Shown: positions 52,227-62,819, numbered from the stretch's first letter. The stretch: 64,000 bases of DNA from Gammaproteobacteria bacterium (GCA_021156085.1 JAJNBC010000001.1:1-64000); one strand, 5' to 3'. The notes: a model not told the origin generated them from the letters alone. Numbers and translations are program-made.

Positions 52227-53082
52227 AATCTTAATTACCGGAGGCCAGGGCCAGCTTGCTTACGAACTTGTGCAACTCGCTCGCCAAAAAAATCATCTTA
52301 TTTGGGCACCCCCACGTGAAGAATTAGATATCACCCAGCCGTTAGTTGTAAGAGAAGCTTTAGATACTTTTCAACCGGATGTAGTCATTAATACAGCGGC
52401 CTATACTCAAGTGGACAAAGCAGAAAAAAATACTCAGCAAGCCTATGCTGTCAACACTCAGGGGGCGAAAAATCTTGCACTTGCCTGCGAGAAAATCTCT
52501 AGACCTTTATTGCATCTTTCCACAGATTATGTCTTCGATGGCAATAAAAAATCTCCCTATCTAGAAACCGATAAGGTAGCGCCAATCAATGTATATGGCG
52601 CCAGCAAATGGCAAGGTGAAGAAGGAGTACGTCAGTCTTGTTCGCGCTACATTATTCTACGCGTGAGTTCAGTGTTTGGCCAGCAGGGCCAAAACTTTGT
52701 GAAAAAAATTCTACAATGGATAAGAGAAAAAGAATCATTGTATATTGTGGCTGATCAAACGATGTGTCCGACACCTGCACAGGCGATTGCTGATACATTA
52801 TTAAAGATCATGACTATGCCGCATTGGGGAACCTATCATTATTGTGGTGAAGAAGCAGTGACATGGTATGATTTTGCAAAAGCCATTATGGAGCAAGTAA
52901 GGCCTTATATTGGAGGCGGCCGGGAAATTCATCCTATTAGCATGGCGGATTATCCTACAGAAGCCATGCGTCCTGTTTATTCCGTGTTAGATTGTACCCA
53001 GTTTGAAAATGTATTTGGGATAATACGCCCCAATTGGCGCATAGGATTAAAGAATGTTATTACCGCACTATCAACCTCATAA
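52219..53082 (+). CDS. rmlD: dTDP-4-dehydrorhamnose reductase
   Basis: RmlD, 287 residues, makes dTDP-L-rhamnose by NAD(P)H reduction. The N-terminus I-L-I-T-G-G-Q-G-Q-L-A is the family's dinucleotide motif; N-T-A-A-Y-T-Q-V-D-K-A-E, S-T-D-Y-V-F-D-G and Y-G-A-S-K-W-Q-G-E (catalytic Tyr/Lys) follow. It overlaps rmlC by eight and rmlB by 29 bases, so translation of the set is coupled. Confidence 0.95.
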   Translation: MSKILITGGQGQLAYELVQLARQKNHLIWAPPREELDITQPLVVREALDTFQPDVVINTAAYTQVDKAEKNTQQAYAVNTQGAKNLALACEKISRPLLHLSTDYVFDGNKKSPYLETDKVAPINVYGASKWQGEEGVRQSCSRYIILRVSSVFGQQGQNFVKKILQWIREKESLYIVADQTMCPTPAQAIADTLLKIMTMPHWGTYHYCGEEAVTWYDFAKAIMEQVRPYIGGGREIHPISMADYPTEAMRPVYSVLDCTQFENVFGIIRPNWRIGLKNVITALSTS

Positions 53083-54079
53083 TATATTAGTGACAGGGGG
53101 CGCCGGTTTTATTGGTGCGAATTTTATTCGCTATCTATTAAATCAAGATGCTGGTGTTACTATTTTTAATTTGGATGCCTTGACTTATGCGGGTTCACTT
53201 AAAAATATAGAGGATTTATCGGAGGGCGGACGCCATTTTTTTATTCAAGGGGATATTTGTGATAGGCCTTTAGTAAGCGATATTTTACAGCAGCATGCTA
53301 TTGATACGGTCATTCATTTTGCTGCGGAAAGTCATGTCGACCGTTCCATTAAAGATCCTTTACTCTTTGCTCAAACGAATGTAGTGGGTACTTTGACGCT
53401 GTTAGACTCAGCCCGTCAATATTGGCAAGGCCAAAAAAAATGGAATCAAACACAATGCCGTTTTCATCATATTTCAACAGACGAAGTTTACGGGTCCTTA
53501 ACGGCGGAGGAGGCGCCTTTTACTGAGCAATCACCTTATGCACCAAACTCGCCTTATTCCGCTTCTAAAGCAGGATCAGACCATTTAGTCCGAGCGTATT
53601 TTCATACCTATCAACTTCCAGTCACCCTAAGTCATTGCTCAAATAATTACGGCCCTTACCAGCATACAGAAAAATTTATTCCCACTATTATTCGTGCTTG
53701 CCAGCAAAGCCATCCTATCCCTATTTATGGAGATGGTAGTCCTATTCGAGATTGGCTTTATGTGGAAGATCATTGTGCAGGAATTGTCAAAATTCTACAA
53801 CAAGGCAGCATAGGAGAAGCCTATAATCTGGGCGGTCATAACCAAATGAGTAATTTGGCCGTAGCACATCATATTTGCAATATTATGGATGCGCTTTATC
53901 CTAAAAAACAACTTCATCACACTCTCATTCAATTTGTCGCTGACCGTCTTGGGCATGATTGGCGTTATGCGATAAATACGCAGAAAATCACACAGCAACT
54001 CAGGTGGGAACCTAAAGAAACATTTATTCAGGGTATACATAAAACAGTGGCATTTTATTCTTCAACCCAATTTGAGTGA
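53054..54079 (+). CDS. rmlB: dTDP-glucose 4,6-dehydratase
   Basis: RmlB, 341 residues. V-T-G-G-A-G-F-I-G-A-N-F binds NAD, A-E-S-H-V-D-R-S-I, S-T-D-E-V-Y-G-S-L (with the D-E catalytic pair) and P-Y-S-A-S-K (Tyr/Lys) follow, as in all dTDP-glucose dehydratases. It forms dTDP-4-keto-6-deoxyglucose, the branch point for rhamnose and other deoxy sugars, including streptose-type sugars. The rml order here is A-C-D-B. The start inside rmlD has no strong ribosome site, so translation probably depends on rmlD. Confidence 0.95.
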   Translation: MLLPHYQPHNILVTGGAGFIGANFIRYLLNQDAGVTIFNLDALTYAGSLKNIEDLSEGGRHFFIQGDICDRPLVSDILQQHAIDTVIHFAAESHVDRSIKDPLLFAQTNVVGTLTLLDSARQYWQGQKKWNQTQCRFHHISTDEVYGSLTAEEAPFTEQSPYAPNSPYSASKAGSDHLVRAYFHTYQLPVTLSHCSNNYGPYQHTEKFIPTIIRACQQSHPIPIYGDGSPIRDWLYVEDHCAGIVKILQQGSIGEAYNLGGHNQMSNLAVAHHICNIMDALYPKKQLHHTLIQFVADRLGHDWRYAINTQKITQQLRWEPKETFIQGIHKTVAFYSSTQFE

Positions 54080-54137
54080 TGAGTGTGAGTATGCTACCAT
54101 TCGCGCGGTTGTTGTCCAGGAGTAAGGATTCAAGCGC

Positions 54138-55019
54138 ATGATGAAAGTGACTAAAGCTATTTTCCCTGTGGCTGGGCTGGGTACGCGGTTTTTGCCTGCG
54201 ACCAAAGCGACTCCTAAAGAAATGATGCCTATCGTGGATAAGCCGTTGATTCAGCACGCAGTTGAAGAAGCATTGGCGGCGGGTATTACAGAGTTTATTT
54301 TTATTACTAGTAGCAGCAAGCGAGCTATTGAAGATCATTTTGATTCAAATTTTGAACTTGAAGCCAATTTATTTGAACGTGGCAAGCACGAGCAACTTGC
54401 ATTAGTACAAGGCATTTTACCCCCCACGGTTTCTTGCGCCTATATTCGTCAAAAATCCCCCCAAGGACTGGGGCATGCCGTATTATGTGCTAAGCAATTA
54501 CTATCCAGTGAGCCTTTTGCTGTTGTACTTGCCGATGATTTAATTGACGGCGGCAAAGAGTCTTGTTTGCAACAAATGATGACAGTCTTCGAACAAACGC
54601 AAGCCAGTGTCATTGCGGTTGAAAAAATTTTACCGAGTGATAGCAAAAAATATGGTATCGTTGACATCGCTTCAAACACCCAGCCTGTGGCTAAAATAGC
54701 TGGAATTGTAGAGAAGCCAGAGCCTGCTAATGCGCCTTCTAATTTTGGCGTAGTTGGGCGTTACATTTTGACCCCTGCCATTTTTAATATGTTAGAACAG
54801 ACTTCTGAAGGGTCAGGTGGAGAAATTCAATTAACTGATGCAATAGCAAAATTACTAAAAAAAGAACCCATTATGGCATTGAAATTTCACGGCAAACGTT
54901 ATGATTGCGGTAGTAAATTAGGTTATTTAGAAGCAACAATAGCGTATGCGTTGAAACATCCTGAAGTGGCAAAAGATTTCCAATTATTGTTAAGAGATTT
55001 TGTCGAATGTATGGCGTGA
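54138..55019 (+). CDS. galU: UTP-glucose-1-phosphate uridylyltransferase
   Basis: GalU, 293 residues, makes UDP-glucose. F-P-V-A-G-L-G-T-R-F-L-P-A-T-K-A near residue 9, P-K-E-M-M-P-I-V-D-K-P, Q-G-L-G-H-A-V-L-C, L-A-D-D and V-E-K-P-E-P are all present. UDP-glucose feeds ugd two genes on, galE at 41 kb and probably the WcaJ-type enzyme. AGGAG lies upstream. The following GT-C gene overlaps by 13 bases. Confidence 0.95.
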   Translation: MMKVTKAIFPVAGLGTRFLPATKATPKEMMPIVDKPLIQHAVEEALAAGITEFIFITSSSKRAIEDHFDSNFELEANLFERGKHEQLALVQGILPPTVSCAYIRQKSPQGLGHAVLCAKQLLSSEPFAVVLADDLIDGGKESCLQQMMTVFEQTQASVIAVEKILPSDSKKYGIVDIASNTQPVAKIAGIVEKPEPANAPSNFGVVGRYILTPAIFNMLEQTSEGSGGEIQLTDAIAKLLKKEPIMALKFHGKRYDCGSKLGYLEATIAYALKHPEVAKDFQLLLRDFVECMA

Positions 55020-56524
55020 AATCTCCTTCCTCTTCTTTTGTTTACTGGGTGGCTGCTTTTTTTAGCTTATTACTTTCTATTTGGATTGCTAGCCAAGAAA
55101 CTGTCATTAACCCTGATGCTATTTGTTATTTACAAAGTGCCGCCATCATAAAACAAGGTATCCATGCGGCGATGAATTTATGTCCGCAAGCTAAATGGCC
55201 TTTTTATTCATTATTAATTGCAGGCGTAGTGAGTATCACAAAATTATCTTATGTAGTTGCGGCTTATGCAGTAGATAGTATTTTTTCTCTTATTACCGTG
55301 CTAGCTTTTATAGCTATAGTGGCTTTTATAGCAGGAGAAAAAAAAGCTTATTCTTCTATCCGTTGGGTGGCGGCTTTCGTTATTTTACTTGCTCATGAAT
55401 TTAATGCTGTTAAAGCGTATATCATCCGCGACCATGGTTTTTGGGGGTTTTATTTATTATCTATTCTTTTTTTACTTTATTATTTCCATGAACCACGGTG
55501 GCGTTATGCTTTAGCTTGGAGCATAAGCCTACTTGTAGCAACGTTATTTCGTATTGAAGGAGCTATTTTTTTATTAGCAATTCCTTTTATTACTTTTTTT
55601 GAATCTAAAAAAAATATCATTATTCGTTGCAAAGTATTTTTTCAATTAAATAGCATGACCTGGCTTGTGGGTTTAGCAATGAGTGCTTGGTTTTTATTTC
55701 ATCCTTCTTATTCTAGCGGGCGTTTATCTGAATTACAGTTTCAATTATTGCATGGCATGATGTTTTTTGAGCAAAATTTTCAATTAAAAACTGCAGGTTT
55801 TATGAATGTATTAGGAAATAATGGAGCGCGCGATGCTTCATTAGTCTTAATTTTGACGTTGTTAGCGTGGTATGTGCTGAGTGTAATAGCCAATCTATCT
55901 TGGATTTACAGTGCTTTGTTCATTTATAGTGGGTGGAAAAAATTGCTAGTAACAACGCCGGCCACGCGATGGATTTTATGGAGCTATATTCTCATTAATG
56001 TTGCTGTGACTGCCTTATTTTTAGGTCAAAATATGTTTCTTTCTAAGCGTTATTTAATTGCCCTTTCCCTTGTGCTGATGCTATGGGTGCCTTTTGCTTT
56101 AATTTATTTAATGCAACGATGGCGGCAAAAAAAATGGCCTCTTATAGTGGTGTTATTATGCATTGTCTTTTCTTCATTAGGTGGAATTTTTAATTTCGGC
56201 TACTCAAAACGTTATGTGCAAGAGGCGGGTCGATGGCTAGCGGTGAATGTACCGCAGCATGCTGTGGTTTATAGTAATGATTTACAAGTGATGTATTATT
56301 CCTGCCACTTTGGTAATCAGATTTTTGATAAAGCCCAAGCATTTTCTACCCTAGAGACGATTGCTCATGGCCGGTGGAAAAAATATGATTATCTGGCTTT
56401 ACGCATCGACCAAAAAGAGTTAAGTTCTGCGTCAGGCGTTTTGCAGGAAATAAACCTCACGCCTATCCAGATTTTTCATAACAAACGTGGTGATCAAGTA
56501 CGTATTTATAGGGGACATTCTTGA
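55007..56524 (+). CDS. polytopic GT-C (ArnT/PMT-like) glycosyltransferase
   Basis: A 505-residue membrane protein with about eleven helices. The first loop has N-P-D-A-I-C-Y-L, a GT-C acidic motif; R-D-H-G-F-W and L-F-R-I-E-G-A follow in helix ends as in PMT/ArnT relatives. The ~90-residue C-terminal soluble domain is short. It is sandwiched by overlaps between galU (13 bases) and ugd (four bases), so the donor may derive from UDP-glucose or UDP-glucuronate and be transferred in the periplasm from a lipid carrier. A lipid A or O-chain decoration role is inferred. Confidence 0.78.
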   Translation: MYGVKSPSSSFVYWVAAFFSLLLSIWIASQETVINPDAICYLQSAAIIKQGIHAAMNLCPQAKWPFYSLLIAGVVSITKLSYVVAAYAVDSIFSLITVLAFIAIVAFIAGEKKAYSSIRWVAAFVILLAHEFNAVKAYIIRDHGFWGFYLLSILFLLYYFHEPRWRYALAWSISLLVATLFRIEGAIFLLAIPFITFFESKKNIIIRCKVFFQLNSMTWLVGLAMSAWFLFHPSYSSGRLSELQFQLLHGMMFFEQNFQLKTAGFMNVLGNNGARDASLVLILTLLAWYVLSVIANLSWIYSALFIYSGWKKLLVTTPATRWILWSYILINVAVTALFLGQNMFLSKRYLIALSLVLMLWVPFALIYLMQRWRQKKWPLIVVLLCIVFSSLGGIFNFGYSKRYVQEAGRWLAVNVPQHAVVYSNDLQVMYYSCHFGNQIFDKAQAFSTLETIAHGRWKKYDYLALRIDQKELSSASGVLQEINLTPIQIFHNKRGDQVRIYRGHS

Positions 56525-57876
56525 ATATTACAGTCATAGGGGCAGGCTATGTTGGCTTGGTTACAGGTGCTTGCTTTGCCGATTTAGGTAACCATGTCAC
56601 CTGTGTGGATATCAATGAAGATAAAGTTGAGAAGCTTAAAAAAGGTATTTTACCGATTTATGAGCCGGGCCTCGAAACCTTGGTGGCACTGAATATTTCT
56701 GCAGGGAGATTGCATTTTGCCACTTCGCTGGCTCAACTTTCTATGGAGCCACACGTTATTTTTATTGCCGTAGGTACGCCTAGTGGAGAAGATGGTTCAG
56801 CGAATATGAAATATGTGTTGGAAGCAGCGCGTGATATTGGGGCATCTATTCGCAATTATTGCGTTGTTGTTAATAAATCGACAGTGCCGGTAGGTATGGC
56901 TGATCAAGTCATTACTGAGATTCAATCTGAATTAGAAAAACGCCATTTAAGGATCAAATTTGATATGGTGAGTAATCCCGAATTTTTGCGCGAAGGTGCA
57001 GCCATTGATGATTTTATGCACCCCGATCGCATTATTATCGGTTTGACATCGAAGAAAGCAAAGAAAATTATGGGGGAACTCTATACCCCCATCTTGCGTA
57101 ATCCTGAAAAAATTTACTTCATGGATGTCAAAGATGCCGAGATGACAAAATATGCAGCTAATGCCATGCTCGCTACCAAAATTTCTTTCATGAATGAAAT
57201 GGCTGTATTATGTGAAAAGATGAACGTAGATGTAGACAATGTGCGTTTAGGAATCGGCTCTGATTCGCGTATTGGCTTTTCATTTATTAATCCGGGCTGT
57301 GGTTATGGCGGCTCCTGTTTTCCTAAGGATGTCAAAGCATTAATAAAAATAGCAGAAAAACATGGCATTGACCCCTGTGTATTGAAAGCAGTAGAGGAGC
57401 GTAATCTTCGGCAAAAGCAATTATTGTCTAATAAAATTATTGAGTTATTGGGCGATGATTTAACGATGAGGACTATCAGCGTATGGGGGCTCTCTTTTAA
57501 GCCTGGTACAGACGATATGCGTGAAGCTTCTTCGCTCGTTTTATTAGAACACTTAATTGCACGCAACGCCTGCGTGCGTGTCTATGATCCTGTAGCCATG
57601 CCAGCTGCGCGTCAATTATTTCCTACTGACTGGCTCCAGAAGGGCAATTTACACTTTGCGGAAGATCAATATGCGGCACTCAATAACGCCGATGCGCTAG
57701 TTTTGGTGACTGAATGGAAACTTTTTTGTTATCCTGATTTAATAGCTATGAAAGACAGAATGCGTCGCTCTCTTATTTTAGATGGGCGTAATCAATACGA
57801 CCCTAAACAAATGAAAGAGGCGGGTTTTGAATACTACGGGATAGGTCGAGGTGAGATTATAAGTAGCAACCTTTAG
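56521..57876 (+). CDS. ugd: UDP-glucose 6-dehydrogenase
   Basis: Ugd, 451 residues, oxidises UDP-glucose to UDP-glucuronate with 2 NAD+. I-T-V-I-G-A-G-Y-V-G-L-V-T-G binds NAD, N-P-E-F-L-R-E-G and the catalytic Cys in G-Y-G-G-S-C-F-P-K-D follow, and the C-terminal UDP-binding domain has S-F-K-P-G-T-D-D-M-R. The start must be TTG at 56521, overlapping the stop of the GT-C gene as TTGA, since no ATG precedes the essential glycine loop. Glucuronate may enter the polymer or feed further sugars. Confidence 0.93.
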   Translation: MNITVIGAGYVGLVTGACFADLGNHVTCVDINEDKVEKLKKGILPIYEPGLETLVALNISAGRLHFATSLAQLSMEPHVIFIAVGTPSGEDGSANMKYVLEAARDIGASIRNYCVVVNKSTVPVGMADQVITEIQSELEKRHLRIKFDMVSNPEFLREGAAIDDFMHPDRIIIGLTSKKAKKIMGELYTPILRNPEKIYFMDVKDAEMTKYAANAMLATKISFMNEMAVLCEKMNVDVDNVRLGIGSDSRIGFSFINPGCGYGGSCFPKDVKALIKIAEKHGIDPCVLKAVEERNLRQKQLLSNKIIELLGDDLTMRTISVWGLSFKPGTDDMREASSLVLLEHLIARNACVRVYDPVAMPAARQLFPTDWLQKGNLHFAEDQYAALNNADALVLVTEWKLFCYPDLIAMKDRMRRSLILDGRNQYDPKQMKEAGFEYYGIGRGEIISSNL

Positions 57877-57895
57877 TGTTAGAGGCTGTGGGCAA

Positions 57896-57958
57896 GATTT
57901 TTTGAGCACCAAAACGCAGTTGACATACCAGTCAATGAGTAGCGGAGCACAAAAAATC
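57896..57958. repeat. 63-bp imperfect palindrome downstream of ugd
   Basis: Fifteen-base arms at 57896-57910 and 57944-57958 are inverted repeats with two mismatches (GATTTTTTGAGCACC against GGAGCACAAAAAATC). In the centre TTGAC and GTCAA (57920-57924, 57931-57935) pair around ATACCA. The whole is symmetric about base 57927. Arms end in T6/A6 without a following T-run on either strand, so this is more like a dispersed palindromic element or cruciform than a plain terminator. It could still end the rml-ugd transcript. Confidence 0.55.
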
Positions 57959-58004
57959 AAAGTATTACGCCTGGCATAGTAGAATTTATGTTTGAAACTA
58001 TTAA

Positions 58005-58033
58005 TTTCCAAAATAAGGGGCCTATGGTATGAT
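58005..58033 (+). promoter_or_regulatory. candidate promoter for lpxC
   Basis: TTTCCA (58005-58010) and TATGAT (58028-58033) are 17 bases apart. The -10 matches consensus at five of six positions. Transcription would start at about 58040, after the upstream ATG at 58036, which supports the lpxC start at 58066. Confidence 0.35.
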
Positions 58034-58065
58034 TTATGGACGTCGTTTATGAAAGTGATACAAGA

Positions 58066-58986
58066 ATGATTAGGCAAAGAACTCTAAAAAACGTTATTGA
58101 AGCAACCGGCATTACCTTACATGGGGGAGAAAGAGCAAAGCTTACGCTACGACCTGCCCTTCCTAATACAGGTATTACTTTTCGTCGTGTTGATATTTCC
58201 CCCACTATAGAAATACCCGCACGTGCGGAATATGTAGGCGATACTACTTTATCTACCTCCTTAGTTAAAAATGGTGTTCGTGTGGCTACTGTTGAACATT
58301 TACTTTCTGCTTTTGCAGGATTGGGAATTGATAATGCCTATGTAGATGTGAATGCTTCGGAAATCCCTATTATGGATGGCAGTGCAGCGCCTTTTGTATT
58401 TTTAGTACAGTCTGCCGGCATTCAAGAACAATATGCACCCAAACGTTTTATTCGCGTCAAACGCAAGGTCATAGTTAAAGACAACGATAAGTGGGCTTGT
58501 TTTGAGCCCTTTGAAGGTTTCAAAGTGACTTTTAGTATTGAGTTTAATCATCCTGTATTTCAAATGCATAGCAAAACTGCCACCCTTGATTTTTCCAGTA
58601 CCTCTTATGTAAAGGAAGTAAGCCGTGCGCGTACCTTTGGTTTTATGGCTGATTTTGAGCGTTTACGTGCTATGAATTTAGCTCGGGGTGCTACCTTAGA
58701 TAATGCTGTGGCCATTGATGATTTTCGTGTCTTGAATGAAGATGGACTGCGTTATGAAGATGAGTTTGTTAAACATAAAATTCTTGATGCGGTTGGCGAT
58801 CTTTATTTGCTAGGTTCCAGTTTGATTGGGGAGTTTAAAGGGCATAAGTCAGGCCATGCTTTGAATAATACGTTATTGCGTAAGCTGCTAGAACAAGAAG
58901 AGGCATGGGAGTATGTCACTTTTGATGAAGAATCGGTTCATGTGCCTATCTCTTATCTGCGTCCGATGTTAGCATTTGAATCCTAA
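58066..58986 (+). CDS. lpxC: UDP-3-O-acyl-N-acetylglucosamine deacetylase
   Basis: LpxC, 306 residues, the committed step of lipid A synthesis, cytoplasmic zinc deacetylase. T-V-E-H-L-L-S-A holds the first zinc His, and H-K-I-L-D-A-V-G-D the His/Asp pair. I-M-D-G-S-A-A-P-F and H-K-S-G-H-A-L-N-N are conserved. An earlier in-frame ATG (58036) would add ten residues, but LpxC proteins start M-I-x-Q-R-T-L-K as here at 58066. It is followed, on the other strand, by the DUF721 gene and then secA. Confidence 0.95.
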   Translation: MIRQRTLKNVIEATGITLHGGERAKLTLRPALPNTGITFRRVDISPTIEIPARAEYVGDTTLSTSLVKNGVRVATVEHLLSAFAGLGIDNAYVDVNASEIPIMDGSAAPFVFLVQSAGIQEQYAPKRFIRVKRKVIVKDNDKWACFEPFEGFKVTFSIEFNHPVFQMHSKTATLDFSSTSYVKEVSRARTFGFMADFERLRAMNLARGATLDNAVAIDDFRVLNEDGLRYEDEFVKHKILDAVGDLYLLGSSLIGEFKGHKSGHALNNTLLRKLLEQEEAWEYVTFDEESVHVPISYLRPMLAFES

Positions 58987-59035
58987 GAATCTATGACAGA
59001 AGGCAGCTCAAGGAATAGCCTTCATTGAAAAGATT

Positions 59036-59539
59036 TCAAACAGGTTCTGAGGAGCTGTGACAATTCGCTGCTATTTTCTTCAAGATGGTTCTGAGTTTTT
59101 CATCAACTATTTTATCTGCTGTTTCAAGGAAGAGAGCTGAGCTCATTGGGGAGAGCTTTTGTTGAGGTTTGCGATTCACGAGTGAAGCAGGAGTATAATG
59201 GGGATGAATTTTGCAACAAATGGCTTCAATATTTTCTAATCCAGCGTAATGCCGTAATTTAGGCAGTAATGTAGGAATATGAAGGCGAAATCGTGTTAAC
59301 CAATGGGGATTATCTACGATGGCAATCAGAGCACTACCCGCAAGATTTACGATAAAACAATGTTCAGAAAGAATGGCATTTTCTCCCAAGCATTCTTTTA
59401 ACTGGTGATTCCACTGTTGAAGCTGGCTTAACTTAGATAATAATTTATCCAGCGCGTTACTGTCCTGTTGTAAATAATGTGTAATAGGATAAGTCATTAA
59501 TAAAGTATAGACTGATTGCATAGGTTCAGCAAATTTCAT
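59036..59539 (-). CDS. DUF721/DciA-like protein
   Basis: A 167-residue protein of DUF721 type, found between lpxC and secA in many gammaproteobacteria. L-L-S-K-L-S-Q-L-Q-Q-W near residue 35, then F-I-V-N-L-A-G-S-A-L-I-A-I-V-D-N-P-H-W-L-T-R-F-R (in parts) is the family's core. DciA members load the replicative helicase DnaB. The C-terminal ~60 residues are Lys/Pro-rich and variable. Identification rests on the core motif and position. Confidence 0.8.
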   Translation of the reverse strand: MKFAEPMQSVYTLLMTYPITHYLQQDSNALDKLLSKLSQLQQWNHQLKECLGENAILSEHCFIVNLAGSALIAIVDNPHWLTRFRLHIPTLLPKLRHYAGLENIEAICCKIHPHYTPASLVNRKPQQKLSPMSSALFLETADKIVDEKLRTILKKIAANCHSSSEPV

Positions 59540-59630
59540 TTAATTCATCTCTCGTGTTGGTGTTGACTTTTCAGGCAAAGTACGTAATGCTTCAGGCCTA
59601 TTTTTCTCTAACTTATCGATGTGAAAGCTT

Positions 59631-62351
59631 ATGATACTGACCCGAATTTTCAGCCAGATTTTTGGTAGTCGTAATCAACGCGTTTTAAAGTGTATGTGGG
59701 AGAAGGTTGCTGAAATAAATGCCTTAGAGCCGCAGATGGCAACGCTATCAGATGCTGCACTTCAAGCTAAAACGCCAGAGTTTCGTGAGCGCTTACGACA
59801 AGGCATGGCAGTAGATAAATTATTACCAGAGGCATTTGCTGTCGTACGTGAAGCAAGCAAACGTGTCTTAAAGATGCGCCATTTTGATGTGCAGTTACTG
59901 GGAGGAATGGTACTGCATGGGGGTAATATTGCGGAAATGCGTACGGGTGAAGGTAAAACTTTGGTTGCAACGCTTTCTGCTTATTTGAATGCACTCAGTG
60001 CGGAAGGGGTGCATATTGTCACTGTCAATGATTATTTGGCTAAACGTGATTCTTTATGGATGGAGCCACTTTATTCTTTTCTTGGCTTAACCACCGGTGT
60101 GATTATGCCCACGATGTCGCCTCAAGAAAAAAAGCAGGCTTATGCAGCAGACATTACATACGGCACGAATAACGAATTTGGTTTCGATTATTTGCGCGAT
60201 AATATGGCATTTTCAATGGCTGATAAAGTGCAACGTCCTTTGCATTACGCCATAGTTGATGAAGTTGATTCCATTTTAATCGATGAGGCGCGTACACCTT
60301 TAATTATTTCGGGTGCAGCCGAGGATAGCACAGAGCTTTACCGTGCAGTGAATGAGCTTGTGCCGAGATTAACTAAGCAAGCAAATAAAGAAGCAGCAGG
60401 CGATTATTTAGTTGATGAAAAAGCCAAGCAAATTTTTCTTAGTGAAGAAGGCCATCAACACGCCGAAGAACTATTTACTCAAGCAGGTTTAATTCAGGAA
60501 AACCAAAGTTTATATGATGCTAATAATATCATGCTGATGCATCATCTCAATGCAGCCTTGCGTGCCCATGCTATTTTTCATCGTGATGTGGATTATATTG
60601 TTCAGCAGAGTGAAGTAGTGATTGTGGATGAGCACACAGGACGAACTATGCCCGGACGCCGTTGGTCAGATGGGTTACACCAAGCGATTGAAGCGAAGGA
60701 AAAAGTGCAAATTCGTCAGGAAAATCAAACACTGGCTTCCATCACCTTTCAAAATTATTTTCGTATTTATCACAAATTGTCAGGCATGACAGGGACAGCA
60801 GATACGGAAGCTTATGAATTCCAGCAAATTTACGGTTTAGAAGTGATTGTATTGCCCACTAATATGCCCATGATTAGACAAGATCAACCTGATTTTGTCT
60901 TTATGTCAGCAGCAGAAAAATTCACTGCTATTATGGAAGATATTAAAAAAACTCGCATAGCAGGCCAGCCTGTGTTAGTCGGTACAACTTCTATTGAAAC
61001 CTCGGAATATTTAGCCAATTTATTAAAAAAAGAAAATATTCCACATAATGTGTTGAATGCTAAATTTCATGAGCAGGAAGCAAGGATTATTGCTGAAGCA
61101 GGCCGCCCGGGTGCTGTAACTATCGCAACCAATATGGCAGGTCGAGGTACTGATATTGTTCTAGGAGGCAGCCTAGAAGCAGAATTAAAAGCGTTGGACA
61201 ATCCAACGCCTGAAGCTATTGTGAAATACAAAGCGGCATGGCAACAACGCCATGATAAAGTTATTCATGCGGGCGGTCTTTATGTATTAGGTACAGAACG
61301 TCATGAATCACGTCGTATTGATAATCAATTGCGAGGGCGTTCTGGCCGGCAAGGTGATCCTGGCAAAACTCGCTTTTATCTTTCATTAGAAGATAATTTA
61401 TTGCGTATATTCGGTGGTGAGCGTTTGACGAGTATTATGAAGCGTATTGGCATGGAAAAAGGCGTGGCGCTTGAATCGCGTTTATTAAGTAATAGCATTG
61501 AGAATGCACAGCGTAAAGTAGAGGCGCATAATTTTGATATTCGTAAACAATTACTTGAATATGATGATGTAGCGAATGAGCAACGCAAAGTGATTTATCG
61601 TCAGCGCGATGCGCTACTTACCACTGAGAATATCGCGGATATGATTAAGGAAATTCGCCGACAAGTTGTGGACGGTGTTATCAGTACGTTTATTCCCGTG
61701 CAGAGCTTAGAAGAGCAGTGGGATGTGCCGGGATTAGAACGACAGTTAGAGCAGGATTTTAATGTACGTTTGCCTATACAAGAATGGTTGGTTAAAGAAG
61801 ATACGTTGCATGAAGAAAATTTACGTGAACGTATTCATGGCATTTTTCAAGAAACTTATAAAAATAAAGAAGCGCAAACAGAGATGGCGGTGATTCGCCA
61901 ATTTGAAAAAGCTGTGATGCTCCAAACACTCGATAATTTTTGGCGGGAACATTTGGCAGCGATGGATTATTTGCGACAAGGTATTCATTTGCGTGGTTAT
62001 GCACAAAAAAATCCTAAGCAAGAATATAAGCGTGAAGCTTTTGAATTATTCGTCACTTTACTGGATCGCGTCAATTATGAAGTGATTTCAGTGCTGAGTA
62101 AATTTGAAGTACGTAAAGAAGAAGATGTAGAACAACTCGAATCACAGCATCGTGCTGCTGCACAAAATATAAAAATGGAATATCATCATGCTGAAATGGA
62201 TACATTAGAAAATAAGGGGGCAATAGAGCAAACTAGCTTGCATGAGGGTAGTGCCATTCCCTTACGTCAAATGCCTAAAATAGGGCGCAATGAACTTTGT
62301 CCTTGTGGTTCTCGCAAAAAATATAAGCAGTGTCATGGTAGTTTCAGTTGA
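59631..62351 (+). CDS. secA: protein translocase ATPase SecA
   Basis: SecA, 906 residues, full length. R-T-G-E-G-K-T (Walker A, ~104-110), [15 protein letters not shown], the [12 protein letters not shown] motif, [13 protein letters not shown] and the C-terminal zinc motif [13 protein letters not shown] are all intact, so it should bind SecB as well as SecYEG. ATP-driven export of preproteins at the inner membrane. The mutT gene overlaps its end by 17 bases. Confidence 0.97.
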   Translation: MILTRIFSQIFGSRNQRVLKCMWEKVAEINALEPQMATLSDAALQAKTPEFRERLRQGMAVDKLLPEAFAVVREASKRVLKMRHFDVQLLGGMVLHGGNIAEMRTGEGKTLVATLSAYLNALSAEGVHIVTVNDYLAKRDSLWMEPLYSFLGLTTGVIMPTMSPQEKKQAYAADITYGTNNEFGFDYLRDNMAFSMADKVQRPLHYAIVDEVDSILIDEARTPLIISGAAEDSTELYRAVNELVPRLTKQANKEAAGDYLVDEKAKQIFLSEEGHQHAEELFTQAGLIQENQSLYDANNIMLMHHLNAALRAHAIFHRDVDYIVQQSEVVIVDEHTGRTMPGRRWSDGLHQAIEAKEKVQIRQENQTLASITFQNYFRIYHKLSGMTGTADTEAYEFQQIYGLEVIVLPTNMPMIRQDQPDFVFMSAAEKFTAIMEDIKKTRIAGQPVLVGTTSIETSEYLANLLKKENIPHNVLNAKFHEQEARIIAEAGRPGAVTIATNMAGRGTDIVLGGSLEAELKALDNPTPEAIVKYKAAWQQRHDKVIHAGGLYVLGTERHESRRIDNQLRGRSGRQGDPGKTRFYLSLEDNLLRIFGGERLTSIMKRIGMEKGVALESRLLSNSIENAQRKVEAHNFDIRKQLLEYDDVANEQRKVIYRQRDALLTTENIADMIKEIRRQVVDGVISTFIPVQSLEEQWDVPGLERQLEQDFNVRLPIQEWLVKEDTLHEENLRERIHGIFQETYKNKEAQTEMAVIRQFEKAVMLQTLDNFWREHLAAMDYLRQGIHLRGYAQKNPKQEYKREAFELFVTLLDRVNYEVISVLSKFEVRKEEDVEQLESQHRAAAQNIKMEYHHAEMDTLENKGAIEQTSLHEGSAIPLRQMPKIGRNELCPCGSRKKYKQCHGSFS

Positions 62352-62748
62352 TTCTATTGTGCATGTTGCGGTGGGTGTGATTTTCAATGCACACAATGAA
62401 GTGCTGATTGCCCAGCGTCCTCCAGATAAACCATACAGTGGGGTATGGGAATTTCCCGGGGGGAAAATTGAAAAACGAGAAACTATTTTTCAAGCTTTGC
62501 AACGCGAATTACTTGAAGAAGTGGGCATACATGTCATTACTGCTCATCCTTGGCTGCAAGTCGAGCATGATTATCCTGAGCGTAGCGTATTGTTACATAC
62601 CTGGCGTGTGACTCAATTTTTAGGGGAGGCTATCGGTAAAGAAAAACAATTAATACAATGGGTCTCCATTGATGGTTTAAATCAATTTGAATTCGCGGCG
62701 GGGAATAGGGAGATTTTAATAGCTCTTTCTGCGGTTCATACGGGATAG
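62335..62748 (+). CDS. mutT: Nudix hydrolase, MutT (8-oxo-dGTP diphosphatase) type
   Basis: A 137-residue Nudix protein with a perfect box: G-G-K-I-E-K-R-E, seven residues, [18 protein letters not shown] at the start and W-E-F-P-G-G match MutT, which removes 8-oxo-dGTP. The gene order secA-mutT is as in E. coli. The frame extends to 62290, but ATG 62335 gives the normal N-terminus, overlapping secA by 17 bases. Confidence 0.9.
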   Translation: MVVSVDSIVHVAVGVIFNAHNEVLIAQRPPDKPYSGVWEFPGGKIEKRETIFQALQRELLEEVGIHVITAHPWLQVEHDYPERSVLLHTWRVTQFLGEAIGKEKQLIQWVSIDGLNQFEFAAGNREILIALSAVHTG

Positions 62749-62819
62749 ATGCATTAAAAGCAGGTGAAATGAAAAATACAATTATCTAGGCTGTAATCTG
62801 ATATGGAGAGTTAAACTTT

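Noticed and set aside
57919-57925. TTGACA at 57.9 kb as a promoter -35 for lpxC
   Set aside because: It is part of the centre of the 63-bp palindrome and has no -10 element at 16-18 bases.
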